DNA of 64,000 bases from Solirubrobacter phytolaccae (GCF_027587195.1 NZ_JAPDDP010000013.1:1-64000), one strand, 5' to 3'; positions 41,331-50,754 are shown, counted from the first letter of the stretch. The notes: generated by a model from the letters alone, not told the origin. Program-made: numbers and translations.

Positions 41331-41336
41331 TAGAAC
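41331..41336 (+). promoter_or_regulatory. -10 element of a probable leaderless MMPL transcript
   Basis: TAGAAC (41331-41336) fits the actinobacterial TANNNT class loosely and lies 12 nt before ATG 41343. No Shine-Dalgarno sequence precedes the ATG. The MQAAMDRL start is conserved in the 48538 paralog (MQTAMNRL), which supports this start codon and hence a leaderless message. Confidence 0.4.
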
Positions 41337-41342
41337 CTTCCC

Positions 41343-43529
41343 ATGCAAGCTGCCATGGACCGGCTCGAGCGCCTCATCGCTCGCCACCGACGCCTCGTCC
41401 TGATCGTCTGGCTGGCCATCGTCGTCGTCTCCGTACCGTTCGCCGGACGGCAGACGGAGAACCTCACCGGCGGCGGGTTCGAGAGCAAGGGCTCGGGCTC
41501 GCAGCTCGTCTCCGAGGCCTCGGAGCGAGACTTCGGGCGGCCGGGCGAGTCGCTCGCGGTGGTCTTCGACAACCGCGACGGTGACGCCGCCAAGCTCGCC
41601 GCGGCGGTCGACCGCGTCGAGCGCGACGGGTTCAAGGACGTCGAGGCGGTGCGCCTGGAGCCGCAGGCCGCCGAGGCCGCGCGCGCCTCGACCGAGCCGG
41701 TCGTGATCATGCCGCTCGTCGTCGAGGGCGACCGCGACGAGGCCGTGGACGCCGCAACGGTGATGCGCGAGAACCTGCACGCGGGCGAGGCGGGCGACGA
41801 CCTCCCGGTCCACCTGGTCGGGCAGAGCGCGCTGTGGGCGGGCATCCAGGAGCTCTCGAAGGAGGACCTCGAGCAGGCGGAGCTCTTCGGGCTGCCGATC
41901 GTGCTGATCATCCTGCTGATCGTCTTCGGCTCGCTCGCCGCCGCGGCGCTCCCGCTCGCGCTGGGCGTCGCCTCGGTGGTCGTCACCGGCGCGATCATCT
42001 TCTTCCTCTCGCAGGTCTACGGCATGTCGACCTTCGTGACCAACATGGCCTCGATGCTCGGCATCGGCGTGGCGGTGGACTACTCGCTGTTCATCCTCGC
42101 CCGCTACCGGGAGGAGCTCGCGGAAGGGCACTCGGCCGACGACGCGCGCGCGGTGGCGCTGCGCACGTCGGGCATGGCGGTCGCGTTCAGCGGCGTGACC
42201 GTGATCGTCGCGCTCGCCGGCCTGTTCCTGATCGACGCGACCGTCGTGCGCTCGATGGCGGTCGGCGCGATCGTGGTCGTCGGCATCGCCGTCCTGGCCG
42301 CGGTGACGCTGCTGCCGGCGCTGATCGCGGCGCTCGGGCACCGCGTGAGCGAGCCGGGGAAGGTCATTGGCAAGCTGCGCCGCAAGCGCGCGCCCAAGCC
42401 GGGCCCGGGGTTCTGGGAGCGCTGGACGGCGATGCTGATGCGCCGGCCACTGCCGTTCGCGCTCGCCGCGACCGCGATCATGCTCGCGATCGCCTCGCCC
42501 GCGCTGGTGATGAAGGAGAACACCGCGGCGATCGCGATGTTCCCGAAGGACTTCGAGACCCGCGTCGGCTTCGATCTCGCAGCGGGGCAGCTCGGTGGGC
42601 CGGGCGCGCTCGGGCAGGTCGAGCTGCTCGCGGACTTCCGCGGGCCCGCGGACCAGGCGGCGCTTGGGCCGTTCGTCGACGAGCTCAAGGAGCTCCCCAA
42701 CGTGCAAGCGGTCGCCGACCCGGTGCTCTCCAAGGACGGGACGAAGGCGCTGATCCTGATCACGCCCCAGCTCTCGCCTGAGAACGAAGCGACGGTCCTG
42801 CTCGTGAAACGCCTCCGCGGCCTGCTGCCGCCGACCGGCGGTGAGCTGCACGTCGGCGGGCCGACGGCGCAGAACCTCGACGACACCGCGGTCATCTCCG
42901 GCTCGCTGTGGAAGGTCGCGCTGTTCGTGGTGGTGCTGAGCTTCCTCGTGCTGCTCGTCGTGCTGCGCAGCGTGGTGCTGCCGATCAAGGCCGTGCTGAT
43001 GAACGCGCTCTCGGTCGCCGCGTCCTACGGCGTGCTGGTCATGGTCTTCCAGTGGGGCTGGTTCGACTCCGTGACCGGCTTCGAGTCGCTCGGCTACGTG
43101 CAGGCGATCACGCCGGCGCTCCTACTGGCGGTGGTCTTCGGCCTGAGCATGGATTATGAGGTCTTCATGCTCTCGCGGATCAAGGAGCGCTACCACGCGA
43201 CCGGGGACACGCAGCAGGCGGTGTCCCAGGGGCTGGCGGCGAGCGCGAAGACGATCTCGTCGGCGGCGCTGATCATGGTCGCCGTGTTCGCGATCTTCGC
43301 CGGCACGGGCGTGCCGCAGGTCAAGGAGATCGGGGTCGGGTTGGCGGTGGCGATCGCGCTGGACGCGACGATCGTGCGGCTGGTCCTCGTGCCTACGACG
43401 ATGCAGTTGATGGGCGACAAGAACTGGTGGATCCCGCAGTGGCTGGACCGGATCCTGCCGGACATGGACTTCGAGTCCTCCGAGCCTTCCCCCAAGCAGA
43501 CGACGGAAGAGGTGGTTTCGACCGCATGA
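41343..43529 (+). CDS. MMPL-family (RND superfamily) lipid exporter, copy 1
   Basis: A 728-residue transporter with the MMPL architecture: helix 1 (RRLVLIVWLAIVVVSVPFA), a periplasmic loop, helices 2-6 including GIGVAVDYSLFILARYREE (the proton-relay Asp/Tyr motif of helix 4) and FSGVTVIVALAGLFLI. A second loop is followed by the second half with FGLSMDYEVFMLSRIKERY. MmpL proteins export cell-envelope lipids in mycobacteria. It lacks the large C-terminal domain of MmpL3. The SDR gene overlaps its end by 4 bp. It is about the same length as, and clearly paralogous to, the protein at 48538. Confidence 0.93.
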   Translation: MQAAMDRLERLIARHRRLVLIVWLAIVVVSVPFAGRQTENLTGGGFESKGSGSQLVSEASERDFGRPGESLAVVFDNRDGDAAKLAAAVDRVERDGFKDVEAVRLEPQAAEAARASTEPVVIMPLVVEGDRDEAVDAATVMRENLHAGEAGDDLPVHLVGQSALWAGIQELSKEDLEQAELFGLPIVLIILLIVFGSLAAAALPLALGVASVVVTGAIIFFLSQVYGMSTFVTNMASMLGIGVAVDYSLFILARYREELAEGHSADDARAVALRTSGMAVAFSGVTVIVALAGLFLIDATVVRSMAVGAIVVVGIAVLAAVTLLPALIAALGHRVSEPGKVIGKLRRKRAPKPGPGFWERWTAMLMRRPLPFALAATAIMLAIASPALVMKENTAAIAMFPKDFETRVGFDLAAGQLGGPGALGQVELLADFRGPADQAALGPFVDELKELPNVQAVADPVLSKDGTKALILITPQLSPENEATVLLVKRLRGLLPPTGGELHVGGPTAQNLDDTAVISGSLWKVALFVVVLSFLVLLVVLRSVVLPIKAVLMNALSVAASYGVLVMVFQWGWFDSVTGFESLGYVQAITPALLLAVVFGLSMDYEVFMLSRIKERYHATGDTQQAVSQGLAASAKTISSAALIMVAVFAIFAGTGVPQVKEIGVGLAVAIALDATIVRLVLVPTTMQLMGDKNWWIPQWLDRILPDMDFESSEPSPKQTTEEVVSTA

Positions 43530-44350
43530 CCAAGACCGTGCTGATCACTGGCTGCTCATCGGGCATCGGGCGAGCGACGGCCGAGGTGCTGGCCGCGAAC
43601 GACTTCGAGGTCTACGCCACCGCGCGCCGGACCGAGTCGATCGCCGACCTCGAGGCGAAGGGCTGCAAGACGCTGGCGCTGGACGTCACGAGCGAGGAGT
43701 CGATGGTCGCGGCGGTCGAGGCGATCCCGCAGGGCATCGACGCGCTCGTCAACAACGCGGGCATCCAGGAGGTCGGCGCGATCGAGAGCGTGCCGATGGA
43801 CCGCGTGCGCGGGCTGTTCGAGACCAACGTCTTCGGCCCGATCCGCCTGACGCAGCTCGTGCTGCCGCAGATGCGCGAGCGCGGCGCGGGGACGATCCTC
43901 ACGGTCGGCTCGATGAACGGCAAGTTCACCTGGCCGGGCACCGGCTACTACTGCGGGACCAAGCACGCGCTGGAGGCGATCAGCGACGCGCTGCGCTATG
44001 AGACGCGCCCGTTCGGCGTCCGGACCGTGCTCGTCGAGCCGGGCTTCGTGAAGACGCCGCTGGGCAAGACCGCGGTCGGGCGCCGGATCCAGGAGGCCGG
44101 GCCCTACACCACGTTCAACGACGAGGTGGCCGAGGTCACGTCGAGCTACACCACGGGCGCGCTGGGGATGCTGGCGTGCAGCGCCGAGGCCGTCGGGGAG
44201 ACGATCCTGAAGGCGCTCACGTCGGACCGGCCGCGGGCCCGCTACCGGGTCGCGCCGTCGGCCGGGCTCTTCATGACGCTGCGCAAGGTCCTGCCGGACG
44301 CGGGCTTCGACGCCCTCCTGCGCTCACAGATGCCCAAGCCCAAGCCCTAA
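43526..44350 (+). CDS. short-chain dehydrogenase/reductase (classical SDR)
   Basis: A 274-residue NAD(P)-dependent oxidoreductase. The cofactor motif TGCSSGIG starts at about residue 8; NNAG is present in LVNNAGIQEVGAIE, the catalytic Ser lies in VGSMNGKF, and Tyr-x3-Lys is YYCGTKHALEAIS. ATR/R residues after strand 2 (YATARRTES) favour NADP(H). A retained C-terminal extension (RYRVAPSAGLFMTLRKVLP) resembles lipid-acting SDRs. It overlaps the MMPL gene by 4 bp (ATGA), so it is likely to modify the lipid carried by that transporter. It converges on the following hydrolase gene with no gap. Confidence 0.92.
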   Translation: MTKTVLITGCSSGIGRATAEVLAANDFEVYATARRTESIADLEAKGCKTLALDVTSEESMVAAVEAIPQGIDALVNNAGIQEVGAIESVPMDRVRGLFETNVFGPIRLTQLVLPQMRERGAGTILTVGSMNGKFTWPGTGYYCGTKHALEAISDALRYETRPFGVRTVLVEPGFVKTPLGKTAVGRRIQEAGPYTTFNDEVAEVTSSYTTGALGMLACSAEAVGETILKALTSDRPRARYRVAPSAGLFMTLRKVLPDAGFDALLRSQMPKPKP

Positions 44351-45226
44351 TCAGAGGTTGCGCTTGAAGAAGTCGACGATCTCCTCCGTCTCGGCGGACA
44401 CGTAGCGGTAGCCGTCGTAGCGGCCGCTGGAGGGGTAGTGCACGACCGGCCCGTCGAGGGTCGGCGTGCCCTCCGCGAAGCCCAGGACGTCGACCATCGT
44501 GCCCCAGCGGTCGCCGGTGCCCTGGACGTACTTGACGATCGTGGAGCCCAGCCGTTTGGCCGGCTCGCCCGGGTCCTGCACGCTCGGCGGCGGCGTCCTG
44601 GTCGCCCGGTAGATCAGCTCGATCGGGGCGACGATCAACGGCCCGAAGACGCCGAACTGGTCCAGCGCGAAGTTGTTGTTGAACGTCGTCACCTTGGCCG
44701 GCTGCACGGCCAGGATGGCCTTGATCGGCTGGCACTCGGGCGCGCCGTAGAGCGCGATCGTGCCGCCCATCGAGATGCCGATCGAGCCGATCCGCTCACC
44801 GTCGACGTCGGCCCGCGTGCGCAGGTAGTTGACCGCGCCCACGAAGTCGTTCTTCTCCAGCGGCCCGAACGACACGAGGCCCTTGCCCTTCTGGCTCTCG
44901 CCGTGGCGGCGGACGTCATAGAGCAGGACGCTGTAGCCCGCGTCGTGCAGCGCCTTCGTGGCGGGCAGGAAGTCCACGTCGCGGTCGTCGAGCGGCGCCT
45001 TGCCGGCGACGTTGCCGAGCCGGTTCCACATCCAGCCGTGCACGAACACGATCGCGGGCTTGGGCCCTTCCCCCTCGGCGGGGACGAACCAGCCCTTGAT
45101 GCCGACGCCGTCGGAGGCCGGGAACGCGATCGGCTCGTAGGCCAGCCCCACCTCGGCGGGCGTACGCGAAACCGGCTCGCGGCGGGAGAAGAGCATCAGC
45201 TGCGTCAGTTTCAACAGGCGCTTCAT
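44351..45226 (-). CDS. alpha/beta hydrolase, paralog 1 of a pair
   Basis: A 291-residue hydrolase with a hydrophobic N terminus (MKRLLKLTQLMLFSRREP) that may attach it to the membrane. The core has FVHGWMWNRLGNVAGKAPL (oxyanion), LLYDVRRHGES and IGISMGGTIALYG (nucleophile Ser), with the catalytic Asp/His region near VQGTGDRWG and DGYRYVS. ATG 45226 is preferred; an upstream in-frame start at 45262 is weaker. It shares most of its sequence features with the hydrolase at 52476-53390, including HGWxWNRLGNV and the closing GRYxGYRYV. Both lie next to MMPL modules. An acyl ester or lipid precursor is the presumed substrate. Confidence 0.85.
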   Translation of the reverse strand: MKRLLKLTQLMLFSRREPVSRTPAEVGLAYEPIAFPASDGVGIKGWFVPAEGEGPKPAIVFVHGWMWNRLGNVAGKAPLDDRDVDFLPATKALHDAGYSVLLYDVRRHGESQKGKGLVSFGPLEKNDFVGAVNYLRTRADVDGERIGSIGISMGGTIALYGAPECQPIKAILAVQPAKVTTFNNNFALDQFGVFGPLIVAPIELIYRATRTPPPSVQDPGEPAKRLGSTIVKYVQGTGDRWGTMVDVLGFAEGTPTLDGPVVHYPSSGRYDGYRYVSAETEEIVDFFKRNL

Positions 45227-45283
45227 ACGTGCGACCCAACCACGTTCAGCGCCGCTTGCCAACCCTCGCGAGGGTGGATCGCG

Positions 45284-46313
45284 TCATCCGTTCGGTCCGC
45301 CGGTGAGCAGATAGGCCTGCTCGCCGTCGATCACCACGGTCGCGGACTCGAGCTCGGCCGGCGAGGACAGCGCGGCACGCTTCTCGAGCTGTGCGAGCTG
45401 CTCCACTTCGACCCGCCCGTGCCCGGGCGCCTTGGTCGTAGAGCTGGCGGCGGATGCCGTCGGTGACGGCCTCGGTCAGCGCTTCGGTGTCTTCGGCGTA
45501 GTGCACGAACGCGGTGAGCCGTTTGGCCTCGCTCTCGTACGGCAGCCGGAGCACGGTCGCGGCGCAGCGGGCGGCGACGGCCGCCGCGCGGTCAGCCAGG
45601 GCAAGGTCCGGCTGTGTGGTAGCCGGATCGGCGTCGGCATCGAGCAGCCGGGTGGCGTTGTCCAGCGACTCGAGGGCGATCTTCTTGGCCCGAGCGTGCG
45701 CGGCCATGGCGCTCTGGCGGTCGTTGGCGCTCATCTCCTCGCCGGCTGCGACGTGCCGCTCGACCAGCGCGAGGTCATCGACGATCGTCGCGAGCTCGGC
45801 CCGCCGGTCCGCGAGCTCGCGCTCCCTGAGGTCGTCGACCCCGGCTTCGAGCTGGCCGAGCTTGCCGCTGATCTCCACGAGGTAGTGCTGCTGGGTGGCG
45901 ATCGCCATCGCCTGCCAGGCGACGGCGGCGCCGGCGGCGCCCGCCTTCGCCACCTGCGCGCCCTTGCGCGGGTCGGGCAGGTCGCTGATGCCGATGTCCG
46001 TGACCTTGCGACCGCTCGTGGCGTCGCGCACGGTGGCCAGCGTGCGACCGTCCTTGGTCTCGAAGAGCTTGTACTTGCCGGAGGCGAGCCCGCGGCGGAC
46101 CTCGTCCGACGGATTCAGCTGGACGACCCATTCCGGGTTCTTGCCGCGCAGCCACCGCACGGCGTCCTTGGGGGCGGACAGCTTCGCCAGCTCGCGCAGG
46201 CCTTCGGCGGCGCCGGGCGGGAGCAGCGTGCCGTGCCGGCGCGCGTGGACGAGCTGGGCCGAGCTCGCCCGCTCCGGCGTCGCGACGAGCTCCGTCGACA
46301 GGTCGTCACTCAC
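45284..46313 (-). CDS. coiled-coil protein of unknown function, interrupted by a frameshift
   Basis: GTG 46313 (VSDDLSTELVATPERASS) opens a frame with LLPPGAAEGLRELAKL, KYKLFETKDGRTLATVRDATSGRKVTDIG, a short hydrophobic AGAAGAAVAWQAMAIATQ and a long helical region (LGQLEAGVDDLRERELADRRAELATIVDDLALVERHV). After RRQLYD (about 45440) the frame becomes Arg/Ala-rich and runs to 45246. A +1 shift restores a normal tail, GRVEVEQLAQLEKRAAL ... VVIDGEQAYLLTGGPNG, stopping at 45284. The sequence therefore has one extra base near 45415-45435 in a G/C run: a true mutation, programmed shift or sequencing error. Homology to a known family is not recognised. It diverges from the thiolase gene. Confidence 0.6.
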
Positions 46314-46325
46314 GGATCTGGACGT

Positions 46326-46331
46326 TACTGT
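46326..46331 (+). promoter_or_regulatory. -10 element for the thiolase gene
   Basis: TACTGT (46326-46331) fits TANNNT and starts 13 nt before GTG 46339. The gap between the divergent starts (46313 and 46339) is only 25 bp, leaving no room for a leader with a ribosome-binding site, so a leaderless transcript is likely. Confidence 0.4.
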
Positions 46332-46338
46332 CCGTGGC

Positions 46339-47457
46339 GTGGAGCCAGTCGTGATCGCTGCCGGAGCACGCTCGCCGATCGGCAAGTTCAATGGCGCGCT
46401 GGCGAGGGTGGACGCCGTGGAGCTCGGTGCGCACGCCGTCCGGGCGGCGCTGGAGCGGACCGACCTGGAGCCCGACTACATCGCGGTCGGCAACGTCCTG
46501 CAGGCCGCGAACGGGCAGAACCCGGGGCGGCGGGCCGCGCTGGCCGGCGGCGTCGGGCGGACCGTGCCCGGGATCACGCTCAATGACGTGTGCCTGGCGA
46601 GCATGAGCGCGGTGGCGATGGCCGCGGCGATGATCCGCGCGGGGGAGGCGACCACGGTGCTCGCCGGCGGGTTCGACTCGATGACGCGCGCGCCGCACGC
46701 CCTCCATCTGCGTCCCGGGACGAAGATGGGCGACACACCGATGACCGACGTGATGGTCCACGACGGGCTGTACTGCTCGATCGCCGACGAAGGCATGGGC
46801 GGCATGTCCGACGCGGAGAACGCGCGGCTCGGGGTCACCCGTCAGGCGCAGGACCGGCTCGCGGCCGCTTCGCACGCGCGGGCGCTCGCCGGCCGCGACC
46901 GGCTGGCCGAGGAGATCGTGCCGATCGCGGGCCTGACGCACGACGAGGGCGTGCGCGAGACCAGCTACGAGACGCTCGCGGCGCTCAGGCCCGCGTTCAC
47001 CGCCGACGGCACGATCACCGCCGGCAACGCCTCGCAGGTCTCCGACGGGGCGGCGGCCGCGGTCATCACCACGGCGGACCGGGCGAGCGACCCGCTGGCC
47101 GAGATCGTCGGTCGCGCGGTCGTCGCCGGCCCGGACTCGACGCTGCACCTGCGCCCCGCCGAGGCCTCGCGCCTGCTCCTCGACCGCCACGGCCTCACGC
47201 CCGCCGACGTCGACCTGTGGGAGATCAACGAGGCCTTCGCCGGCGTCGTCATCGCCTCCGCGGACGCGCTGGAGCTCGACCTCGAGCGCGTGAACGTCAA
47301 CGGCGGCGCGGTCGCGATCGGCCACCCGCTCGCGGGCTCCGGCCTGCGCCTCGTGCTCACGCTCGCCTACGAGCTGCGCCGGCGCGGGGGAGGCGTCGGC
47401 GTCGCCACGCTGTGCGGCGGCGGTGGCCAGGGCGAAGCGATCCTGCTGCGCGCGTGA
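46339..47457 (+). CDS. thiolase (acetyl-CoA C-acetyltransferase family)
   Basis: A 372-residue thiolase for condensation or cleavage of acyl-CoA. The nucleophile Cys85 is in NDVCLASMSA; the His motif is GGAVAIGHPLAGSG and the second Cys is in CGGGGQGEAI. NEAFAG is also conserved. The start is GTG 46339 (VEPVVIAAGARSPIGKF), with only a -10 box upstream. The NDVCLASMSA sequence differs from the common NrvCaSGl of biosynthetic thiolases. It overlaps the flavin monooxygenase gene by 4 bp. Beta-oxidation or degradation of a lipid side chain would fit the neighbourhood. Confidence 0.93.
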   Translation: MEPVVIAAGARSPIGKFNGALARVDAVELGAHAVRAALERTDLEPDYIAVGNVLQAANGQNPGRRAALAGGVGRTVPGITLNDVCLASMSAVAMAAAMIRAGEATTVLAGGFDSMTRAPHALHLRPGTKMGDTPMTDVMVHDGLYCSIADEGMGGMSDAENARLGVTRQAQDRLAAASHARALAGRDRLAEEIVPIAGLTHDEGVRETSYETLAALRPAFTADGTITAGNASQVSDGAAAAVITTADRASDPLAEIVGRAVVAGPDSTLHLRPAEASRLLLDRHGLTPADVDLWEINEAFAGVVIASADALELDLERVNVNGGAVAIGHPLAGSGLRLVLTLAYELRRRGGGVGVATLCGGGGQGEAILLRA

Positions 47458-48458
47458 GCGACGTCGCCGTCATCGGGGCGGGGCCGTACGGGCTCGCGAC
47501 CGCGAAGGCGCTGCGCGACCGCGGGCTCTCCGTGCGCGTGTACGGCAAGCCGATGGGCTTCTGGCGCGACCACATGCCCGACGGGATGCTGCTGCGCAGC
47601 GGCCCCGACTGGCACATGGACCCCGCGGGCGAGCTGACGTTCCGCGCGTTCTGCGCTGACCCGCCGGACCCGATCCCGCTCCCGCTGTTCCTCGACTACG
47701 CGCGGTGGTTCCAGGCGCAGGCCGGGATCGAGGTGATCGAGGAGGAGCTGCACGCGCTCCCCGATGCGCGCTTCGTGGTCGCCGCGCCCGGCGTCGGGTA
47801 CTTCCAGCACCGGCCGGAGTGGGCGACGGACGAGGTCCACACCGTCGACTACGTGGACTTCGCCGACGCGTCCGGCGCGGAGTACCTGATCGTCGGCGGA
47901 CGCCAGTCGGCGTACGAGACCGCCGCGCTCCTCCTCGAGCACGGCGCCGCACGCGTGGACCTCGTGCACCGGCACGCGCCGCCGCGGTTCGCCGAGGCGA
48001 GCTGGGACTTCGTCGACCAGCACGTGCAGGCCACGCTCGACACGCCCGGCTACTGGCGCCGGCTGCCGGAGGCCGGCCGTGAGGCGATCGCCCGCCGCTT
48101 CTGGGAGGTCGGGCGGCTCACGCTCGAGCCGTGGCTCGCCCCGCGGGTCGTGGACGCGCACGTCCACATCGGCGAGGCGCACATGTCCGCGGACGGACAC
48201 GTGGCACTCAGCGACGGAACGCGGCTGCGCCCGGACCGGATCGTGCTCGCGACGGGCTACAAGGCCGACCTGAGCCGCGTCCCGTACCTGCCGCCGCTCG
48301 CCACACCCGCGCTCGACGAGCACATGCAGTCCGTCGCCCGGCCGGGCCTGTATCTGCCCGGTTTCACGGCGACTGCCGACTTTGGACCGTTTTTCGGCTT
48401 TGTGAGGGGCGCTCCGGCCGCCGCCACGCTCATCGCTCGGGCGATATCGAAACATTGA
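47454..48458 (+). CDS. flavin-dependent monooxygenase (FMO/N-hydroxylase-like)
   Basis: A 334-residue FAD enzyme. GAGPYGLATAKAL is the N-terminal FAD GxGxxG motif; LIVGGRQSAYETAALLLEHGA corresponds to the NADPH-binding segment, with GGRQSA replacing GxGxxA/G; and VLATGYKADLSRVPYL is the ATG motif. FMO-like FWRDHMPDGMLLRSG follows strand 2. GTG 47454 overlaps the thiolase stop. It lacks the FxGxxxHxxxF BVMO fingerprint, so Baeyer-Villiger activity is not supported. Oxidation of a lipid, sterol or amine is possible. Confidence 0.85.
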   Translation: MSDVAVIGAGPYGLATAKALRDRGLSVRVYGKPMGFWRDHMPDGMLLRSGPDWHMDPAGELTFRAFCADPPDPIPLPLFLDYARWFQAQAGIEVIEEELHALPDARFVVAAPGVGYFQHRPEWATDEVHTVDYVDFADASGAEYLIVGGRQSAYETAALLLEHGAARVDLVHRHAPPRFAEASWDFVDQHVQATLDTPGYWRRLPEAGREAIARRFWEVGRLTLEPWLAPRVVDAHVHIGEAHMSADGHVALSDGTRLRPDRIVLATGYKADLSRVPYLPPLATPALDEHMQSVARPGLYLPGFTATADFGPFFGFVRGAPAAATLIARAISKH

Positions 48459-48469
48459 GCAGTCAGTAG

Positions 48470-48498
48470 TTTACGGACGAAGGGGTCCGCTTTAGGCT
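48470..48498 (+). promoter_or_regulatory. putative promoter of the second MMPL operon
   Basis: TTTACG (48470-48475), exactly 17 bp, then TAGGCT (48493-48498). Initiation near 48505 leaves a 33-nt leader that carries AAGGGG 5 nt before ATG 48538. This makes it a conventional promoter, unlike several leaderless neighbours. Confidence 0.55.
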
Positions 48499-48537
48499 CG
48501 CGCCTCTCTCTCGCTCGATCGCTCACAAGGGGCACGG

Positions 48538-50754
48538 ATGCAAACGGCAATGAATCGACTCTCGGCGTTCGTGCGCGTGCGCCGAAAACTCGTCCTGTTC
48601 GGATGGCTCGCGCTGATCGTCGCGTCCGTCCCGTTCGCGAGCCAGCAGACCAAGCACCTGACCAGCGGCGGCTTCGAGGTCCCGGGCAGCGGCTCGCAGA
48701 TCGTCGACGAAGACATCGCCCGCTTCGAAGGGCAGCAGGGGAACGGGCTGGCCATCGTCCTCGAGAGCAAGGGCGGCACCGCCGAGCAGATGGGGGCCGC
48801 GGTCTCCTGGGTGACGCAGATCGCGACGGGCATCGAGCACTCTGGCATCACCCCCGAGGCCGTCCAGGCGGCTGACAAGGCCGCGGCGACGCAGCCGGTG
48901 GTCGTCATCCCGCTCATCGCCGAAGGCGTCAACGACGACATCCTCGCCGCCGCCAAGGAGTACCGCGAGGAGCTCGAGGTCGGCGCGCCCGTGGACGGCG
49001 TTCAGCGCTACGTCGTCGGCCAGCAGGCGCTGTGGGCCGGCATGCAGGAGCTCCAGAAGGAGGACCTCGAGAAGGCTGAGACCTCCGGCTTCCCCGCGAT
49101 CCTGATCGTGCTGCTCGCCGTCTTCGGCACCGTGCTGGCGGCGCTGCTGCCCGCCGGGCTCGCCGTCGCCGCCGTGCTCGTCACCGGCGCGATCATCTAC
49201 CTGCTCAGCCTCGCGATCACGATGTCGGTGTTCGTCACGAACATCACCTCGATGCTCGGCATCGGCGTGGCCGTCGACTACAGCCTGTTCGTCCTCAGCC
49301 GCTATCGCGAGGAGCTGCACGCCGGCAAGGACCGCGCCGCCGCGCTGGACACCGCGATGCGGACCTCCGGCGCGACCGTCGTCTTCTCCGGCGTGACCGT
49401 CATCGTCAGCCTCGCCGGCCTGTTCCTCCTGAACTCGACCGCGATGCGCTCGCTCGCGATCGGCGCGATCACCGTGGTCGCGATCTCGATCGCCGGCGCC
49501 GTCACGCTGCTGCCCGCGCTGATCAGCTGGGCCGGCCCGCGCGTCGAGGGCCGCGGCAAGATCGTCAGCTTCACCGGCGGCCTGTACCGCCGCGTGCGCC
49601 CGCTGAAGGCCAAGCCGCCCGGCACGCCGACGTTCTGGGAGCGCTGGACGACCGCCGTGATGAAGCGCTCGGCGCTGAGCGCGATCCTCGCCGCCGCCGT
49701 CCTGCTCGCGCTCGCGATCCCCGCGCTCTCGCTCGACTTCGGCAACGGCGCGCTGCGCCAGTTCCCCGAGGGCCACGAGACCCGCGTCGGCTTCGAGCTC
49801 GCCGCGACCCAGATCCCGGCCGGTGAGAGCGCGCCGCTGCAGATCGTCGTCGACGCCGGCGGCCCGATCGGCCCCGAGCAGGCCAAGCTCGACGCCTACG
49901 CCGCGCAGCTCAAGGACACGGACGGCGTCACCCGCGTCGAGGGCCCGATCCTCTCCACGGACGGCGAGGCCGCGCTGATCAAGGTCGTGCCGACCGAGGA
50001 CCCGGAGGCCGACTCGACCAACGCGCTGATCAAGACGCTGCGCGAGGAGGGCGGGCGCGCGTCCGGGGCGAGCACGATCGGCACGCTCAACGTCGGCGGC
50101 TACAGCGGCCAGCAGGTGGACTTCACGGCGCTGGTCTCCGAGAACCTCTGGAAGATCTTCCTGTTCGTGATGATCTGCAGCTACCTCGTGCTGCTGGTCG
50201 TCCTGCGCAGCGTGATCCTGCCGCTGAAGGCGGTGCTGATGAACCTGCTGACGATCGGCGCCGCGTACGGCGTGCTCGTCATGTTCTTCCAGTACGGCTG
50301 GTTCGACTGGACCGGCTACGAGGCCCGGGGCTACATCAACGTCGTCTCGCCACCGCTGCTGCTGGCGATCGTCTTCGGGCTCAGCATGGACTACGAGGTC
50401 TTCCTGCTGTCCCGGATCCGTGAGCGCTACCTCGCGACGGGCGACAACCGCCGCTCGGTCGCCGAGGGCCTGCAGGGCAGCGCGAAGGTGATCACGAGCG
50501 CCGCGGTGATCATGGTCGTCGTCTTCGCGATCTTCGCGACGACCGGCGTGCCGCAGATCAAGGAGATCGGCCTGGGCCTCGCCGTGGCCATCGCCCTCGA
50601 CGCCACGCTCGTCCGGCTCGTGCTGGTGCCGGCGACGATGGAGCTGATGGGCGACTGGAACTGGTGGGTGCCCAAGTGGCTGGACCGGCGCCTGCCCAAC
50701 GCCGACTTCGAGTCCGACACCATCGACGAGGAGCTCGCCCATGCCCACGCGTGA
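48538..50754 (+). CDS. MMPL-family (RND superfamily) lipid exporter, copy 2
   Basis: A 738-residue paralog of the 41343 protein with identical design: MQTAMNRLSAFVRVRRKLVLFGWLALI, GIGVAVDYSLFVLSRYREEL (proton relay Asp), FSGVTVIVSLAGLFLL, FGLSMDYEVFLLSRIRERY. The periplasmic domains differ more, suggesting different cargo. A good promoter and AAGGGG precede ATG 48538. It shares 14 bp with the SnoaL-like gene, starting an operon with a polytopic membrane protein. Copies 1 and 2 each have a member of one hydrolase pair in their vicinity, implying a duplicated export module. Confidence 0.93.
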   Translation: MQTAMNRLSAFVRVRRKLVLFGWLALIVASVPFASQQTKHLTSGGFEVPGSGSQIVDEDIARFEGQQGNGLAIVLESKGGTAEQMGAAVSWVTQIATGIEHSGITPEAVQAADKAAATQPVVVIPLIAEGVNDDILAAAKEYREELEVGAPVDGVQRYVVGQQALWAGMQELQKEDLEKAETSGFPAILIVLLAVFGTVLAALLPAGLAVAAVLVTGAIIYLLSLAITMSVFVTNITSMLGIGVAVDYSLFVLSRYREELHAGKDRAAALDTAMRTSGATVVFSGVTVIVSLAGLFLLNSTAMRSLAIGAITVVAISIAGAVTLLPALISWAGPRVEGRGKIVSFTGGLYRRVRPLKAKPPGTPTFWERWTTAVMKRSALSAILAAAVLLALAIPALSLDFGNGALRQFPEGHETRVGFELAATQIPAGESAPLQIVVDAGGPIGPEQAKLDAYAAQLKDTDGVTRVEGPILSTDGEAALIKVVPTEDPEADSTNALIKTLREEGGRASGASTIGTLNVGGYSGQQVDFTALVSENLWKIFLFVMICSYLVLLVVLRSVILPLKAVLMNLLTIGAAYGVLVMFFQYGWFDWTGYEARGYINVVSPPLLLAIVFGLSMDYEVFLLSRIRERYLATGDNRRSVAEGLQGSAKVITSAAVIMVVVFAIFATTGVPQIKEIGLGLAVAIALDATLVRLVLVPATMELMGDWNWWVPKWLDRRLPNADFESDTIDEELAHAHA

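Noticed and set aside
45246-46391. Uninterrupted 381-residue reading of the coiled-coil gene
   Set aside because: The last 60 residues are out-of-frame junk and the first 26 precede the likely GTG; a frameshifted 45284-46313 gene explains the coding pattern better.
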